A stretch of DNA of 64,000 nt. Source: Luteolibacter ambystomatis. Lineage in GTDB: Bacteria > Verrucomicrobiota > Verrucomicrobiia > Verrucomicrobiales > Akkermansiaceae. How positions within the stretch are numbered: position 1 is the stretch's first letter; each line of letters opens with the position of its first letter. The DNA lies in NCBI RefSeq assembly GCF_018137965.1, contig NZ_CP073100.1:1984001-2048000 (forward strand), written 5' to 3'. The translations under genes were made by a program, and so were the position numbers. Shown one piece after another: positions 18,113-27,451 of this stretch. Under the pieces are notes generated by a model. It was not told the DNA's origin, searched no databases, and saw only the letters and a program-made list of their open reading frames with translations.

Positions 18113-20989
18113 ATGCAACGCATCCACCCGATCGCCCTGGCCGCGATCCTCGGCGCATCCGCCACCAGCTTCGTCCCGCACGTCCATGCCGAAACCCAGG
18201 CACCGGCCAAGGCTCCCGCCACTGCGGTCAAGCCGAAGCCGTGGCCGCAGGATGGCTCGGACATCCCGGCGGATTCCAAGGCGGTCTTCGGCACCCTGCC
18301 GAACGGACTGCGCTACATGATCTATCCGAACAGCGAGCCACCGAAGCGCGTGTCGCTGCGGATGCACATCGCCACCGGTTCGCTGATGGAGGCGGATGAC
18401 CAGCAGGGTATCGCCCATTTCCTGGAGCACATGGTCTTCAACGGCTCGAAGCACTACAAGCCGGACGAACTCATCCCGGTCATGCAGCGCCTCGGCATCG
18501 GCTTCGGCGCGCATGTGAATGCCTTCACCTCGTTCGACCAGACCGTTTACATGCTCGACCTGCCGGATCTGTCCGAAGGCGTGCTCGATCTCGGCTTCAA
18601 TGTGATGCGTGACTTTGGCGATGGCGCGCTGCTGTTGGACAAGGAGATCGACAACGAGCGCGGCGTGATCATCTCGGAAAAGGTCAGCCGCGACAGCGTG
18701 CGCCAGCGTCTCCAGGAGAAACAGTTCGCCACGCTGCTGCCCGGCTCGCTCATCGCAAACCGCTTCCCCATCGGCAAGGAGGACGTCATCTCGAAGGCTC
18801 CGCGCGAGCGCTTCACCGACTACTACAGCCGCTACTACATCCCCTCCCGCATGACCTTCATTGTGGTGGGTGATGTCGATCCGGTGGTGATGAAGGAGCG
18901 CATCGAGCAGTCCTTCAGCTCAATGAAGAACCCGGAGAACCCCGGCAAGAACCCGGATCTCGGTCCGGTAAAGTCGCCCTCCGGTCTGGAAGCCGCAGTG
19001 TTCACCGACAAGGAAGTCGCGACCACCGAAGTCTCGCTGGTCGCCGTGCGTCCGTATGAGAAGAAGCCGGACACCACCGCGAACCGCATCAAGGACATGC
19101 CGCTGGCGATGGCCAATGCGATGATCGGCCGCCGCTTCGACCGCCTTTCGAAAAAGGAAAACTCGCCCATCCTCGGCGGTGGCGCGGGGAAGGATGATCT
19201 CTTCAACCACGCGGAACTCGGCAGCATCGAGGTCACGGTGACGGACACCCGCTGGAAGGAAGCGGTGCCGGTGCTGGAGCAGGAATTCCGCCGCGCGCTC
19301 GAGCATGGCTTCAATGATGCCGAGCTCGCCGAGGCCAAGGCGAATCTCATCAATGCCTACGAACAGGCGGTGAAGACGAAGTCCACCCGCAAGTCGGAAG
19401 CGCTCGCCTCCGCCATCGCACGTTCCATTCCGGATGAAGAGGTGTTCTCTTCCCCCGAAACGGATCTGGAGATCGCCAGCAAAGGTCTGGACAGCCTCAC
19501 CGTCGCGGCCTGCCATGCGGCTCTCAAGGAGTTCTGGAAGGACCAGGGACTGCACCTGATCCTCACCACCAAGGAGGCCCCGGACAACGCCAGGGACGAA
19601 CTCGTTTCGCTCTACAAGGAATCCAACGCCAAAAAGGTCGAAGCACCGGAGGCCAACAAGGCGGTGCCATTCGGCTACACCGAGTTCGGAACACCGGGTA
19701 CGGTCGTTTCCGAGAAGAAGGTCGAGGATCTCGGCATCACCCAGCTCGTGCTTTCCAACAACGTGCGGGTGAACCTGAAGCGCACCACCTTCGACAAGGA
19801 CAAGATCCAGTTGCTCGCACGTATCGGCTCCGGCCAGCTCAGCCAGCCGAAGGACAAGCCCGGTCTCGGCATGCTTGCGAAGGCGCTGCTCGGCGGCGGA
19901 GGTCTCGGCAAGCATTCGGTGGATGATCTGGAACAGATCCTCGCCGGTCGCAATGTCGGTGCCAGCATTGGCATCGGAGAGGACTCCTTCGCCCTTTCCG
20001 GCGGTGCCACTCCGGAGGACCTGGAACTGGAGCTCCAGCTCGCCTGCGCCACGCTCACCGATCCGGGCTATCGCGAGGAAGCGCTGTGGCAGTTCCGCAA
20101 GGCGTTGCCGACCATCGAGCAACAGCTCAAACACTCTCCGTCCGGTCCGCAGGCGGAAATGCAAGGTTGGCTGCATGGAGGAGATGCCCGCTACACCATG
20201 CCGCCGATCGCCACGCTTGCCGGATACACCATTGATGATGTGAAGAACTGGATCACGCCGGATCTCAAGAAAGGTTATCTGGAACTCAGCGTGGTGGGTG
20301 ACTTCGATGAAAGCGCCATCGTCCCGCTGCTGCTGAAAACCTTCGGTGCGCTCCCGGAGCGCGCTGCCACCAAGCCGGCCATGGAAGACCAGCGCAAGGT
20401 GGACGTGCCGGACGCACCGGTGACGAAGACCTTCACCTTCGACAGCAAGATCCCGACCGCCGTCTCCATCACGCTGTGGCCCACCGATGGCCCGCGCGGC
20501 CACGTCAAGGAAGCCCGCCGCCTGAACATCCTCGCGGACATCTACGGCGATCGACTGCGCGAGGAAATCCGTGAGAAGCTCGGTGCCTCCTACAGCCCGG
20601 GTGCCAAGTCCAGCGGTTCCGATGCTCTGATCGACTATGGCTTCCTCATGGGCAATGCCACCGCGAAGCCGGAGGATGTCGAGCGGCTCAATGGCGTGAT
20701 GCGCGATCTGGCCGACAAGCTCGCCAAGGAAGGCGCGACCGCGGACGAACTCGACCGCGCGAAGAAGCCGGTGCTCGCTTCGCTGGAGAAAACCAACCGC
20801 GACAACAGCTACTGGCTCGGCACCGTTCTCTCCCAATCACAGGAAGATCCGACCAAGATCGGAAGCGCCCGCGAACGCGACAAGGATTACGCCGCAGTCA
20901 CCCTTGAGGAAATCAACGCGCTGGCGAAGAAATATCTCGGAGCGGACAAAGCGATCAGCGTGGGCATCAAGCCTGCGGCCGCGGAATAA
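18113..20989 (+). CDS. M16 (insulinase-type) zinc protease, intact paralogue
   Basis: 958 residues from ATG 18113, chosen because the signal peptide (MQRIHPIALAAILGASAT) then aligns with that of the first copy; a start 27 bp upstream is possible. The zinc site is H102-F-L-E105-H106 with E182 in NERGVI. The second half (from ~residue 500, with LSNNVRVNLKRT and GGGLGKHSVDDL) is the M16C non-catalytic lobe. The length fits full two-lobe PqqL-like peptidases. It is very similar throughout to the gene at 14568, so this is a tandem duplication. Predicted periplasmic; likely degrades peptides trapped between the two lobes. A terminator follows. Confidence 0.92.
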   Translation: MQRIHPIALAAILGASATSFVPHVHAETQAPAKAPATAVKPKPWPQDGSDIPADSKAVFGTLPNGLRYMIYPNSEPPKRVSLRMHIATGSLMEADDQQGIAHFLEHMVFNGSKHYKPDELIPVMQRLGIGFGAHVNAFTSFDQTVYMLDLPDLSEGVLDLGFNVMRDFGDGALLLDKEIDNERGVIISEKVSRDSVRQRLQEKQFATLLPGSLIANRFPIGKEDVISKAPRERFTDYYSRYYIPSRMTFIVVGDVDPVVMKERIEQSFSSMKNPENPGKNPDLGPVKSPSGLEAAVFTDKEVATTEVSLVAVRPYEKKPDTTANRIKDMPLAMANAMIGRRFDRLSKKENSPILGGGAGKDDLFNHAELGSIEVTVTDTRWKEAVPVLEQEFRRALEHGFNDAELAEAKANLINAYEQAVKTKSTRKSEALASAIARSIPDEEVFSSPETDLEIASKGLDSLTVAACHAALKEFWKDQGLHLILTTKEAPDNARDELVSLYKESNAKKVEAPEANKAVPFGYTEFGTPGTVVSEKKVEDLGITQLVLSNNVRVNLKRTTFDKDKIQLLARIGSGQLSQPKDKPGLGMLAKALLGGGGLGKHSVDDLEQILAGRNVGASIGIGEDSFALSGGATPEDLELELQLACATLTDPGYREEALWQFRKALPTIEQQLKHSPSGPQAEMQGWLHGGDARYTMPPIATLAGYTIDDVKNWITPDLKKGYLELSVVGDFDESAIVPLLLKTFGALPERAATKPAMEDQRKVDVPDAPVTKTFTFDSKIPTAVSITLWPTDGPRGHVKEARRLNILADIYGDRLREEIREKLGASYSPGAKSSGSDALIDYGFLMGNATAKPEDVERLNGVMRDLADKLAKEGATADELDRAKKPVLASLEKTNRDNSYWLGTVLSQSQEDPTKIGSARERDKDYAAVTLEEINALAKKYLGADKAISVGIKPAAAE

Positions 20990-21014
20990 TTCGTTCGCAA
21001 TTCCTCTGCTCTTC

Positions 21015-21047
21015 AAACGCTGCGATCCACGGAGATCGCGGCGTTTT
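21015..21047 (+). terminator. Rho-independent terminator after second M16 gene
   Basis: Stem AAACGCTGCGATC / GATCGCGGCGTTT (one wobble) with a short loop, followed by a T-run; 25 bp after the stop. Confidence 0.85.
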
Positions 21048-21128
21048 TGTTTGGATGCGAACCTCGCCATCGCGGCAAGACCTCTTCCATCTTCAGGGCC
21101 AAAGGCCCTCAAGATCCGATACATGCGA

Positions 21129-21635
21129 TTATCTCCGCGGCACCGTACGCCGACCACCCATGAGCGCACCCGCCGCAATCCCCAATCCTCCCACCACGAA
21201 CAACGCCGGGAACCAGATCGAATACAGCGGCGCTTGTGAATCCGTCTTGAGAATGGCGAAGGACGGATCATCCGGATTCACATGGCACGTGAACGTTCCG
21301 CCCACGGGATATTTCGCCACATTCGCCTCGGCATCCTGTGGCTTCGAGGACCACGGGCTTTCCCGCCACGTCCAGTGCGTGGAGGTGTAGGGCTTGCTCT
21401 GCCATTCATAGCCATACTGGATCGCGAAGCGGAACTCCGGCGCGGAGTTCGGATCGATGCGGCGTTCCTCCACTCCGGAATACAGCACCACGCAGGAAAC
21501 CTCCGGCCACGCCCGCATGTGATGCGCGCGGTCATACGACCGCCACATCAGCCAACAGAAAAAACCGCCCACCAGCGCGAGCGCCATGCCGATCATCGCG
21601 AGGTAGAGCCGACCGGCCATAGAACCGCTTGCCAT
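21129..21635 (-). CDS. DUF3592 membrane protein
   Basis: 168 residues from ATG 21635; a GTG at 21671 and an ATG at 21620 are alternatives. An N-terminal transmembrane helix (YLAMIGMALALVGGFFCWLM) and a C-terminal one (YSIWFPALFVVGGLGIAAGA) flank an extracytoplasmic domain with the DUF3592 pattern: WPEVSCVVLYSGV, then a long extended segment, then YPVGGTFTCHVNPDDPSFAIL. The family has no established function. It is downstream of, and close to, the GNAT gene on the same strand. Confidence 0.75.
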   Translation of the reverse strand: MASGSMAGRLYLAMIGMALALVGGFFCWLMWRSYDRAHHMRAWPEVSCVVLYSGVEERRIDPNSAPEFRFAIQYGYEWQSKPYTSTHWTWRESPWSSKPQDAEANVAKYPVGGTFTCHVNPDDPSFAILKTDSQAPLYSIWFPALFVVGGLGIAAGALMGGRRTVPRR

Positions 21636-21677
21636 GCCGGGTGCATAGACCGCTCCAGCCCGGAGCGCCACTGCGAT

Positions 21678-22220
21678 TCAAGAACCCATCCGAAGTTCCA
21701 GTATCTCCTCGATCCCATCCACCTCATCCACATGCTCGCCGATGCGGTGGAAGCCGAGCCCGGAGGCCAAGGCCTGCGATGGATGGTTGCCCGGACTGAT
21801 GGTGAGAACGAATGCCCGCACCCCGTGTTCGTCCACCGCCCATCGCATCATCCCCTGCGCGGCCTCACGAGCATAGCCGCGTCGCCGATGTTCCTCCAAA
21901 ACACTGAAACCGAACTCCACCGCACCCGGCGACCACGGTTCCAGATACTCCGGTCCCGGAGCGGTGTGAAAGCCGATGTGACCGACCATCGTCCGCGTTT
22001 CACGCAGCACCATCGCCCTCAGCAGCCACGGCTCCAGCGCGGGAACTGCCTCCAACTGCTCCAAGCGCATCGCAAGAATCTCTGGGATGGAGGGCCAATC
22101 CGGCGGTAAGGTCGCCCCGATCGCCACGGAGGCCGCAGCCGGATCCCCGGAAAGGGAGGCCCGCAGGAAATCCGGTCCCATCGGGATCAGATCGAGACGT
22201 TCGGTGGAGATCACGGCCAT
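21678..22220 (-). CDS. GNAT-family N-acetyltransferase (RimJ/RimL-like)
   Basis: 180 residues. It begins with the RimJ-type TERLDLIPM. Acetyl-CoA site motif A is EFGFSVLEEHRRRGYAREAA (R-R-G-Y loop), followed by LTISPGNHPSQALASGLGF, the usual N-x-x-S-x-x-x-x-x-GF end of the fold. Transfers acetyl from acetyl-CoA to an amine. The substrate may be a protein N-terminus or a small molecule and cannot be told. Divergent from the YqeY-like gene. Confidence 0.85.
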   Translation of the reverse strand: MAVISTERLDLIPMGPDFLRASLSGDPAAASVAIGATLPPDWPSIPEILAMRLEQLEAVPALEPWLLRAMVLRETRTMVGHIGFHTAPGPEYLEPWSPGAVEFGFSVLEEHRRRGYAREAAQGMMRWAVDEHGVRAFVLTISPGNHPSQALASGLGFHRIGEHVDEVDGIEEILELRMGS

Positions 22221-22368
22221 GGGACGGAAGGTGGCACCCGTCTATTCCGAACCGCATCACCAAAAAAGTCCGGAAACTCCGCCGGAGAACCTTCGCCTTA
22301 CAATCCCGCTCACAACTGCGCATCGGGGTTTTGCTTGGCCGTTGGCCGGGCCGTGCTACCTAGAACGC

Positions 22369-22824
22369 ATGAGCGAAACCGCCGCACGCATCCCCGAGGA
22401 TCTGAAAACCGCCATGAAGGCCAAGGACACCGTGGCCCTCAATGCCCTGCGTGCCCTGAAGACCGCGCTGACCAATGCCGCTATCGAGAAAGGCGGACTC
22501 GGCACCCCGCTCGATGAACCCGAAGTGCTGGCCGTGATCCGCAAGCAGCTCAAGCAGCGCCAGGACTCCATCGCCCAATTCGAGCAACACGGCCGTCCGG
22601 AGCTGGCCGAGGTCGAAAAGGCCGAGATCGCGGTGCTTTCCAAGTATCTCCCCGCCGCTCTCACGGAGGAGCAGATTATCGAGATCGTCGAGCAGGCCGC
22701 CACCGAAACCGGTGCCACCGGCAAGGCGGACATGGGCAAGGTCATGAAGCGCGCCCAGGAACTCGCGGACGGCCGTGCCGATGGCAAGGTCCTCTCCGCT
22801 GCGGTGATGAAGCGCCTTTCCTGA
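22369..22824 (+). CDS. GatB/YqeY domain protein
   Basis: 151 residues from ATG 22369. All of it matches the YqeY family: IPEDLKTAMKAKDTVALNAL, then RQDSIAQFEQHGRPELAE, KAEIAVLSKYLPAALTEEQI, and a C-terminal KADMGKVMK. YqeY proteins share the tail domain of the GatB amidotransferase subunit and are thought to bind tRNA; their exact role is unsettled. First gene of a tight run with ispD (3-bp gap), an M16 protease and gluQ. Confidence 0.9.
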   Translation: MSETAARIPEDLKTAMKAKDTVALNALRALKTALTNAAIEKGGLGTPLDEPEVLAVIRKQLKQRQDSIAQFEQHGRPELAEVEKAEIAVLSKYLPAALTEEQIIEIVEQAATETGATGKADMGKVMKRAQELADGRADGKVLSAAVMKRLS

Positions 22825-22827
22825 GCC

Positions 22828-23490
22828 ATGTCCTGCTGCGCGATCGTGGTCGCCGCCGGTTCCAGTCGGCGGATGGGATTCGACAAGCTGGCCGCGCCAC
22901 TGTCGGGCGTGCCGGTGCTGCGCCGCAGCGTGGAGAAATTCCTCGCCTCCTCCGCCGTCAGCTCCGTGGTCGTGGTCGCTCCCGCCGATCGTTTCGATGA
23001 GCTGTTGGGCGGATCGTTCGCCAAGGCCGTGATCCGTGTCGATGGAGGCTGCAACCGCCAAGATTCCGTTCAGAACGGCCTCGCCGCCGTGCCGCAAGGA
23101 ACCACCGTCGTCGCGATCCACGATGGCGCGCGCCCCTTGGTCACTGTGGAAGCCATCGACCGCTGCATCGCCGCCGCGGCGGAAAGCGGTGCCGCCGCCC
23201 TCGCCCGTCCGGTGACGGAAACCCTCAAGCGCGCGGACGCCGATGGCCTTGCTCGCGAGTCCGTGGACCGCGAGCAACTGTGGTTCATGGAAACGCCGCA
23301 GTGCTTCCAACTGCCGCTGATCCTGCGCGCCTATGCGGAGGTGAACCAGCGCCAGATCACGGTCACCGATGAAGTCTCCGCCCTGGAGGCGATCGGCATC
23401 CCCACGCTGCTGGTGGATGGCCGTCATCCCAATCTCAAGATCACCCACCCTTCCGACCTCGCCCTCGCGGCGGCCCTTCTCGACTCATGA
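22828..23490 (+). CDS. ispD: 2-C-methyl-D-erythritol 4-phosphate cytidylyltransferase
   Basis: 220 residues, normal family length. It transfers CMP from CTP to MEP in the non-mevalonate isoprenoid pathway. Visible motifs: nucleotide loop AIVVAAGSSRRMGFDK (residues 5-20), VDGGCNRQDSVQNGL (Arg and Ser of the MEP site), HDGARPLV, LARPVTETLK and the terminal LKITHPSDLALA. Cytosolic. Its stop overlaps the start of the next gene (ATGA). Confidence 0.95.
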   Translation: MSCCAIVVAAGSSRRMGFDKLAAPLSGVPVLRRSVEKFLASSAVSSVVVVAPADRFDELLGGSFAKAVIRVDGGCNRQDSVQNGLAAVPQGTTVVAIHDGARPLVTVEAIDRCIAAAAESGAAALARPVTETLKRADADGLARESVDREQLWFMETPQCFQLPLILRAYAEVNQRQITVTDEVSALEAIGIPTLLVDGRHPNLKITHPSDLALAAALLDS

Positions 23491-24725
23491 GCGGCGCACG
23501 TTACTCCTGGCAATCGCTTCCCGGCGGTCCGCGTCTCGCGCTGGCCACCCTGCCGCAATCCGAATGCGCGGCGGTTTCCATCTACATCCCCACCGGCAGC
23601 CGCGATGAAAGCGATGTGCCCGCCGGTCTCGCCCACTTCGTGGAGCACATGGTTTTCAAGGGCACGCACCGCCGCAGCGCGCGCGAACTGAGCTTGGAAA
23701 TCGAAAGCGCCGGCGGTCAGATCAACGCCTGCACCAGCGAGGACAACACGGTCTATGAAGGCCGCGGCGAGGCCTCGCTGCTGCCGCTTCTCGCGGACGT
23801 GCTTGCGGACATGGTCTGGCACCCGGTGTTTCCGGAAAGCGAGATCGACCTGGAGCGCGATGTCATCGGCGAGGAGATCACGATGTATCGCGAGAGCCCG
23901 TCCGATCACATCGGCGATCTGCTTTCGCAGGCACTGTGGTCGCCGCATCCGCTGGGGCATCCCATTTCCGGCAGCTTGGAATCCATCGCCCGCATCGACC
24001 GCAAGACGCTGGCGAAGTTCCGCGACCGCCATCATTTCCGCAGCGATATCGTGATCGCCGTCGCCGGTCCGTTTTCCAGCGACGAAGCCCTCGCCGCGAT
24101 CCTTCCGCATCTGCCCACCGCCTTCAAAACACCGCAGCCATCGCTGAAGTTCGACCGCACCACCGCACGCTCCCGCCAGTTGGTGGAGCACCGCGATACC
24201 GAGCAACTCCAACTCGCTCTGGCCTGGCATGCGCCGGGCCGTCACGATTCCTCGCGCCACGCGATGCGCCTGCTCAGCCTGATGCTCGGAGAAACCGCCA
24301 GCTCGCGGCTGTTCCTCGGCCTGCGCGAGGAACGCGGGCTGTGCTATCAGGTGGCCTCGGACGTGACGCTGTTCGATGAAACCGGCGCGTTTGAAATCGT
24401 CGCAGGTCTCGATCCCGAATCTCGCGATGAAGCACTCGAATGCATCCAAGCCGAGATCGCCGATCTAATCGCAAACGGCCCGCGCTCCGGTGAACTCGAT
24501 CGCGCCAAGCGACTGGCGATCGGCCAGAGCAAGATGGCCTTCGAAAGCACCGGAGCCCAGGCTTCGTGGGCCGGTGAATGCCTGCTCGATTTCGGTCGCA
24601 TCCCGACTCCGGAAGACTGGCGCAAGGATATCGCCGCCGTGACCGATGAGGACATCCACGCGGTGGCGCGCAGTTTGTTTGAGAACATCGAGCCCAGCAT
24701 GGCGGAGATCCGGCCGGAGGCATGA
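23487..24725 (+). CDS. M16B-type zinc peptidase (processing-peptidase-like)
   Basis: 412 residues, the single-chain length of the mitochondrial-processing-peptidase-like group. The zinc motif is H50-F-V-E53-H54 followed by MVFKGT, with a downstream E in LERDVIGEEI. The C-terminal half has LRLLSLMLGE-like and LREERGLCYQV segments typical of the second domain. There is no signal peptide, so it is predicted cytosolic, unlike the two secreted M16 proteases in this window. Overlaps ispD and gluQ by 4 bp each, which suggests translational coupling. Confidence 0.9.
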   Translation: MSGARYSWQSLPGGPRLALATLPQSECAAVSIYIPTGSRDESDVPAGLAHFVEHMVFKGTHRRSARELSLEIESAGGQINACTSEDNTVYEGRGEASLLPLLADVLADMVWHPVFPESEIDLERDVIGEEITMYRESPSDHIGDLLSQALWSPHPLGHPISGSLESIARIDRKTLAKFRDRHHFRSDIVIAVAGPFSSDEALAAILPHLPTAFKTPQPSLKFDRTTARSRQLVEHRDTEQLQLALAWHAPGRHDSSRHAMRLLSLMLGETASSRLFLGLREERGLCYQVASDVTLFDETGAFEIVAGLDPESRDEALECIQAEIADLIANGPRSGELDRAKRLAIGQSKMAFESTGAQASWAGECLLDFGRIPTPEDWRKDIAAVTDEDIHAVARSLFENIEPSMAEIRPEA

Positions 24726-25555
24726 TCCGCACGCGCTTCGCTCCCAGCCCGACGGGGCGGCTTCATCTCGGCCACGCCTACGCGGCGAAAGTGGCGCGGG
24801 ATCTGGCCAGGAGCGATAGCGGTGAGTTCCTGCTGCGCTTCGAGGACATCGATACCACCCGTGTCCGCGAGGAATTCTATCAAGGCATCGAGGAGGATTT
24901 ACGTTGGCTGGGGCTGGAGTGGGATGGCGTTCCTCTCCGTCAGACCGCACGGCTTGCGGCCTACGATGCGGCATTGAAAACGCTGGAGCAGCGCGGTGTT
25001 CTCTACCCGTGCTTCTGCACCCGGCGGGAGATCGACAGCGAGATCGCCCGCATGGCCGGTGCCCCGCATGGGCCGGAGGGTCCGCTCTATCCCGGCACCT
25101 GCAAACGGCTGCCGCTCTCCGAACGCGCGGCGAAGCTGGCTGGCGGCCTGCCTTTCAGTTGGCGGCTGGATGCGGAGTCAGCAGCGGCGGCCACCGGTCC
25201 GCTTTCCTTTCTTGACCTCCTGCATGGCATACAAGAGGTCGATCCCGGTCTGTTAGGCGATGTCATCCTCGCGCGGAAGGACATCGGCACCAGCTACCAC
25301 CTCGCCGTGGTGGTGGACGATGCCTATCAACAAATCACCCACGTCACCCGCGGCGAGGATCTGCTGGCGTCCACTCACGTCCACCGGCTGCTGCAAACGC
25401 TGTTAGGTTTCCCCGAGCCCGCCTACCTGCACCACCGCGTGCTCACGGACGAAACCGGCAAGCGCCTGGCCAAGCGTCACGATTCGCTCTCGATCCGTGT
25501 GCTGCGGGAAGGCGGCGTTTCCGTGGAAGACGTGATGGCCCGACTCGCGGATTGA
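24722..25555 (+). CDS. gluQ: Glutamyl-Q tRNA(Asp) synthetase
   Basis: 277 residues, about the length of GluQ-RS and much shorter than GluRS because the anticodon-binding domain is missing. The HIGH-type motif is HLGH (15-18) after RFAPSPTGRL. The zinc ligands of the family are present as CFC and the Y-x3-C of YPGTC. The KMSKS equivalent reads KRLAKRHDS. The enzyme activates glutamate and transfers it to queuosine at position 34 of tRNA(Asp). Starts inside the stop of the M16 gene (ATGA overlap). Confidence 0.94.
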   Translation: MIRTRFAPSPTGRLHLGHAYAAKVARDLARSDSGEFLLRFEDIDTTRVREEFYQGIEEDLRWLGLEWDGVPLRQTARLAAYDAALKTLEQRGVLYPCFCTRREIDSEIARMAGAPHGPEGPLYPGTCKRLPLSERAAKLAGGLPFSWRLDAESAAAATGPLSFLDLLHGIQEVDPGLLGDVILARKDIGTSYHLAVVVDDAYQQITHVTRGEDLLASTHVHRLLQTLLGFPEPAYLHHRVLTDETGKRLAKRHDSLSIRVLREGGVSVEDVMARLAD

Positions 25556-25586
25556 TTATAAACGGGGCTTCACGCATCGTTCACGC

Positions 25587-25832
25587 GTGTCACCCATCCT
25601 CGCATTCGATTCCGGAGATGCCCGCCGCTGGTTCTGGGTGATCCTGGGCGGCGTCGTTTTCAGCATCATCGGCCTCGGGGCCTTCGGCTACGGCAAGAAG
25701 CTGGAGCTGTGGAAGCCCAAGGCCATCGGCCTGCTGCTCATGGGCTACCCGTATTTCGTTTACAACGTTTGGGCCGTGTGGGGCATCGGTTTCGGACTCT
25801 GCACCCTGCTGTGGTTCCATCACGATGAGTGA
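25587..25832 (+). CDS. Small two-helix membrane protein
   Basis: 81 residues from a GTG start at 25587, 31 bp after gluQ. Two hydrophobic segments (WFWVILGGVVFSIIGLGAFG and IGLLLMGYPYFVYNVWAVWG continuing to FGLCTLLW) are joined by a short basic turn (KKLELWKPK), so both ends should be on the same side of the membrane. No family recognised. Likely co-transcribed with gluQ and the cyclophilin. Confidence 0.7.
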   Translation: MSPILAFDSGDARRWFWVILGGVVFSIIGLGAFGYGKKLELWKPKAIGLLLMGYPYFVYNVWAVWGIGFGLCTLLWFHHDE

Positions 25833-25919
25833 AAATGGACTCTGAGAGCCGGTCGCCTTCCCGGACCGCCACCTCTCTTGGTTCTGGACTCCGGATTCCG
25901 GACTCCCGATTCTCCCGGC

Positions 25920-26462
25920 ATGTCCGATATCCGTATCACCGTCCACACCACCGCTGGAGACTTCGACGCCACCATTTTCGCCGACAAGGCGCCGGTCACC
26001 TCGGCCAACTTCCTCAATCTGGCCAAGCGTGGCTATTACAACGGCGTGGCCTTTCACCGCGTGGTGGACGGCTTCATGATCCAGGGCGGCGACCCGACCG
26101 AATCCGGCCGTGGCGGCCCGGGCTACAAGTTCGGCGATGAGTTCCACCCGGAGCTGCGCCACAACAAGCCGGGCATCTTCTCGATGGCCAATGCCGGCCC
26201 CGGCACCAACGGCTCCCAGTTCTTCGTCACCCACGTCCCCACCCAGTTCCTCGATGACCGCCACTCCGTCTTCGGCGAGGTGACCAAGGGCTTGGAAATC
26301 GTGAAGGCCATCACTGGCAAGAACAACACCGGCGAACGCGGCTGCAAATTCAACGGCACCGGCGACAAAATCACCTCCATCACCTTCCACGACGATGCCT
26401 CCGCTCTGTTCGAAAATCAGAAGGATAACATCGAACATTGGAACTCTATCTTGGATCGTTGA
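25920..26462 (+). CDS. Peptidyl-prolyl cis-trans isomerase, cyclophilin type
   Basis: 180 residues from ATG 25920 ([15 protein letters not shown]). Cyclophilin signatures are all present: [16 protein letters not shown] with the catalytic Arg, [26 protein letters not shown] and the [11 protein letters not shown] end of the barrel. No signal peptide, so cytosolic. It catalyses proline isomerisation during protein folding. A strong terminator follows about 50 bp downstream. Confidence 0.93.
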   Translation: MSDIRITVHTTAGDFDATIFADKAPVTSANFLNLAKRGYYNGVAFHRVVDGFMIQGGDPTESGRGGPGYKFGDEFHPELRHNKPGIFSMANAGPGTNGSQFFVTHVPTQFLDDRHSVFGEVTKGLEIVKAITGKNNTGERGCKFNGTGDKITSITFHDDASALFENQKDNIEHWNSILDR

Positions 26463-26513
26463 TATTTTGGATTTCTTGAATATAGGCTGATTTTGGCCTC
26501 CATCTAACACTTC

Positions 26514-26549
26514 AAAATCCCCTGCAGCCCTTGGCAGCAGGGGATTTTC
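26514..26549. terminator. Bidirectional-type terminator after cyclophilin gene
   Basis: A perfect 12-bp stem AAAATCCCCTGC / GCAGGGGATTTT with a loop of about 12 bases. A- and T-tails are built into the stem ends, so it can work on either strand; the plus-strand operon ends here. Confidence 0.9.
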
Positions 26550-26693
26550 TGCGTTTTGGCGTTCAAACTGAGTCCCCCACGCAATCGCGTAGGTTATTAC
26601 GAAACCGTTGAATTCAAAGGGGATGAGGGCGTAAGGTGACGGCGGTTCGGAAGTTCCCCAAGTGCTTCCAGACTGTTGTTTCCCCCCACAACC

Positions 26694-27416
26694 ATGAAAC
26701 GCATCCCGCTCCCCCCGCGGGCCCTCGTACTTGCAGTGCTGTCTTTGGCAGCGGCTGCATTGGCCCCCAACATCAAGGCTGCCACCACCGACACCAACTC
26801 GGTTCCCCGCGGCACCCTCACGACCAGCGCCGACCTCCTGCGGGTGGGCCTGAAGCCGACCCTGTCCTGGAACGTCGAGTTCCCGAGTGAAATCAGCACC
26901 GTCGTTGACATCGTCCCGCCGAATACGGTCGTCCCGAAACAGGACGTGACGATGAAGATCCGGGTGCTGGGAGCCTCCTTCCAGGAAAGCCTCCTCTCCT
27001 TCCTCACCGTCCAAGCCTTCTACCGCACCAACGGCGGCTCCTGGGTCACCGCTTTCAGCGGCCTCCAGACGCTCGTCAACCCGAGCTCGATCCTGGTGCA
27101 GAAGACGATCACCAAGAACACCAGACTGGACTTCGGCGGCCGCGGCTACCGTTCCGGCTGGCTCACCCTCTACAACACCGGCTCCACCGCTCCGAACGTG
27201 GTGATGCTGAAAAACGGCGACAATGTTCCCGACACCACCCCGGCCTTCCAGCAGGGTGAGATCGAGAGCTTCCTGAAGCCCTACATCAACTCCACCACCA
27301 AGAAGATCGCCATCGGTCCGAAGGACCTGATCATCCTCTACGAACTCGGCCAGACCGATCCGGATGCCTCGGGCTTCGACCTTCAGGACCTGGTGATGCT
27401 GGTCACTTTCGAATAA
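26694..27416 (+). CDS. Secreted protein of unknown function (first of a three-gene cluster)
   Basis: 240 residues from ATG 26694 (MKRIPLPPRALVLAVLSLAA, then AALAPNIKA as the end of a signal peptide). The mature part is rich in Thr, Ser and Val, strand-like, with segments SWNVEFPSEISTVVDIVPP and DLIILYELGQTDPDASGFDL. No family recognised. It starts a run of three signal-peptide genes in the same direction (35-bp gap, then a 4-bp overlap), after a strong terminator, so it should have its own promoter in 26550-26690. The cluster looks like a surface or pilus-like set by organisation alone; that is speculation. Confidence 0.7.
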   Translation: MKRIPLPPRALVLAVLSLAAAALAPNIKAATTDTNSVPRGTLTTSADLLRVGLKPTLSWNVEFPSEISTVVDIVPPNTVVPKQDVTMKIRVLGASFQESLLSFLTVQAFYRTNGGSWVTAFSGLQTLVNPSSILVQKTITKNTRLDFGGRGYRSGWLTLYNTGSTAPNVVMLKNGDNVPDTTPAFQQGEIESFLKPYINSTTKKIAIGPKDLIILYELGQTDPDASGFDLQDLVMLVTFE

Positions 27417-27451
27417 GCTGTCCGTCCCCACCCTCACCCCACAACCCAGCC

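Noticed and set aside
17529-18203. 224-codon minus-strand open frame between the M16 genes
   Set aside because: It runs across a terminator, a palindromic repeat and the start of the second M16 gene, and has no domain, signal peptide or start context.
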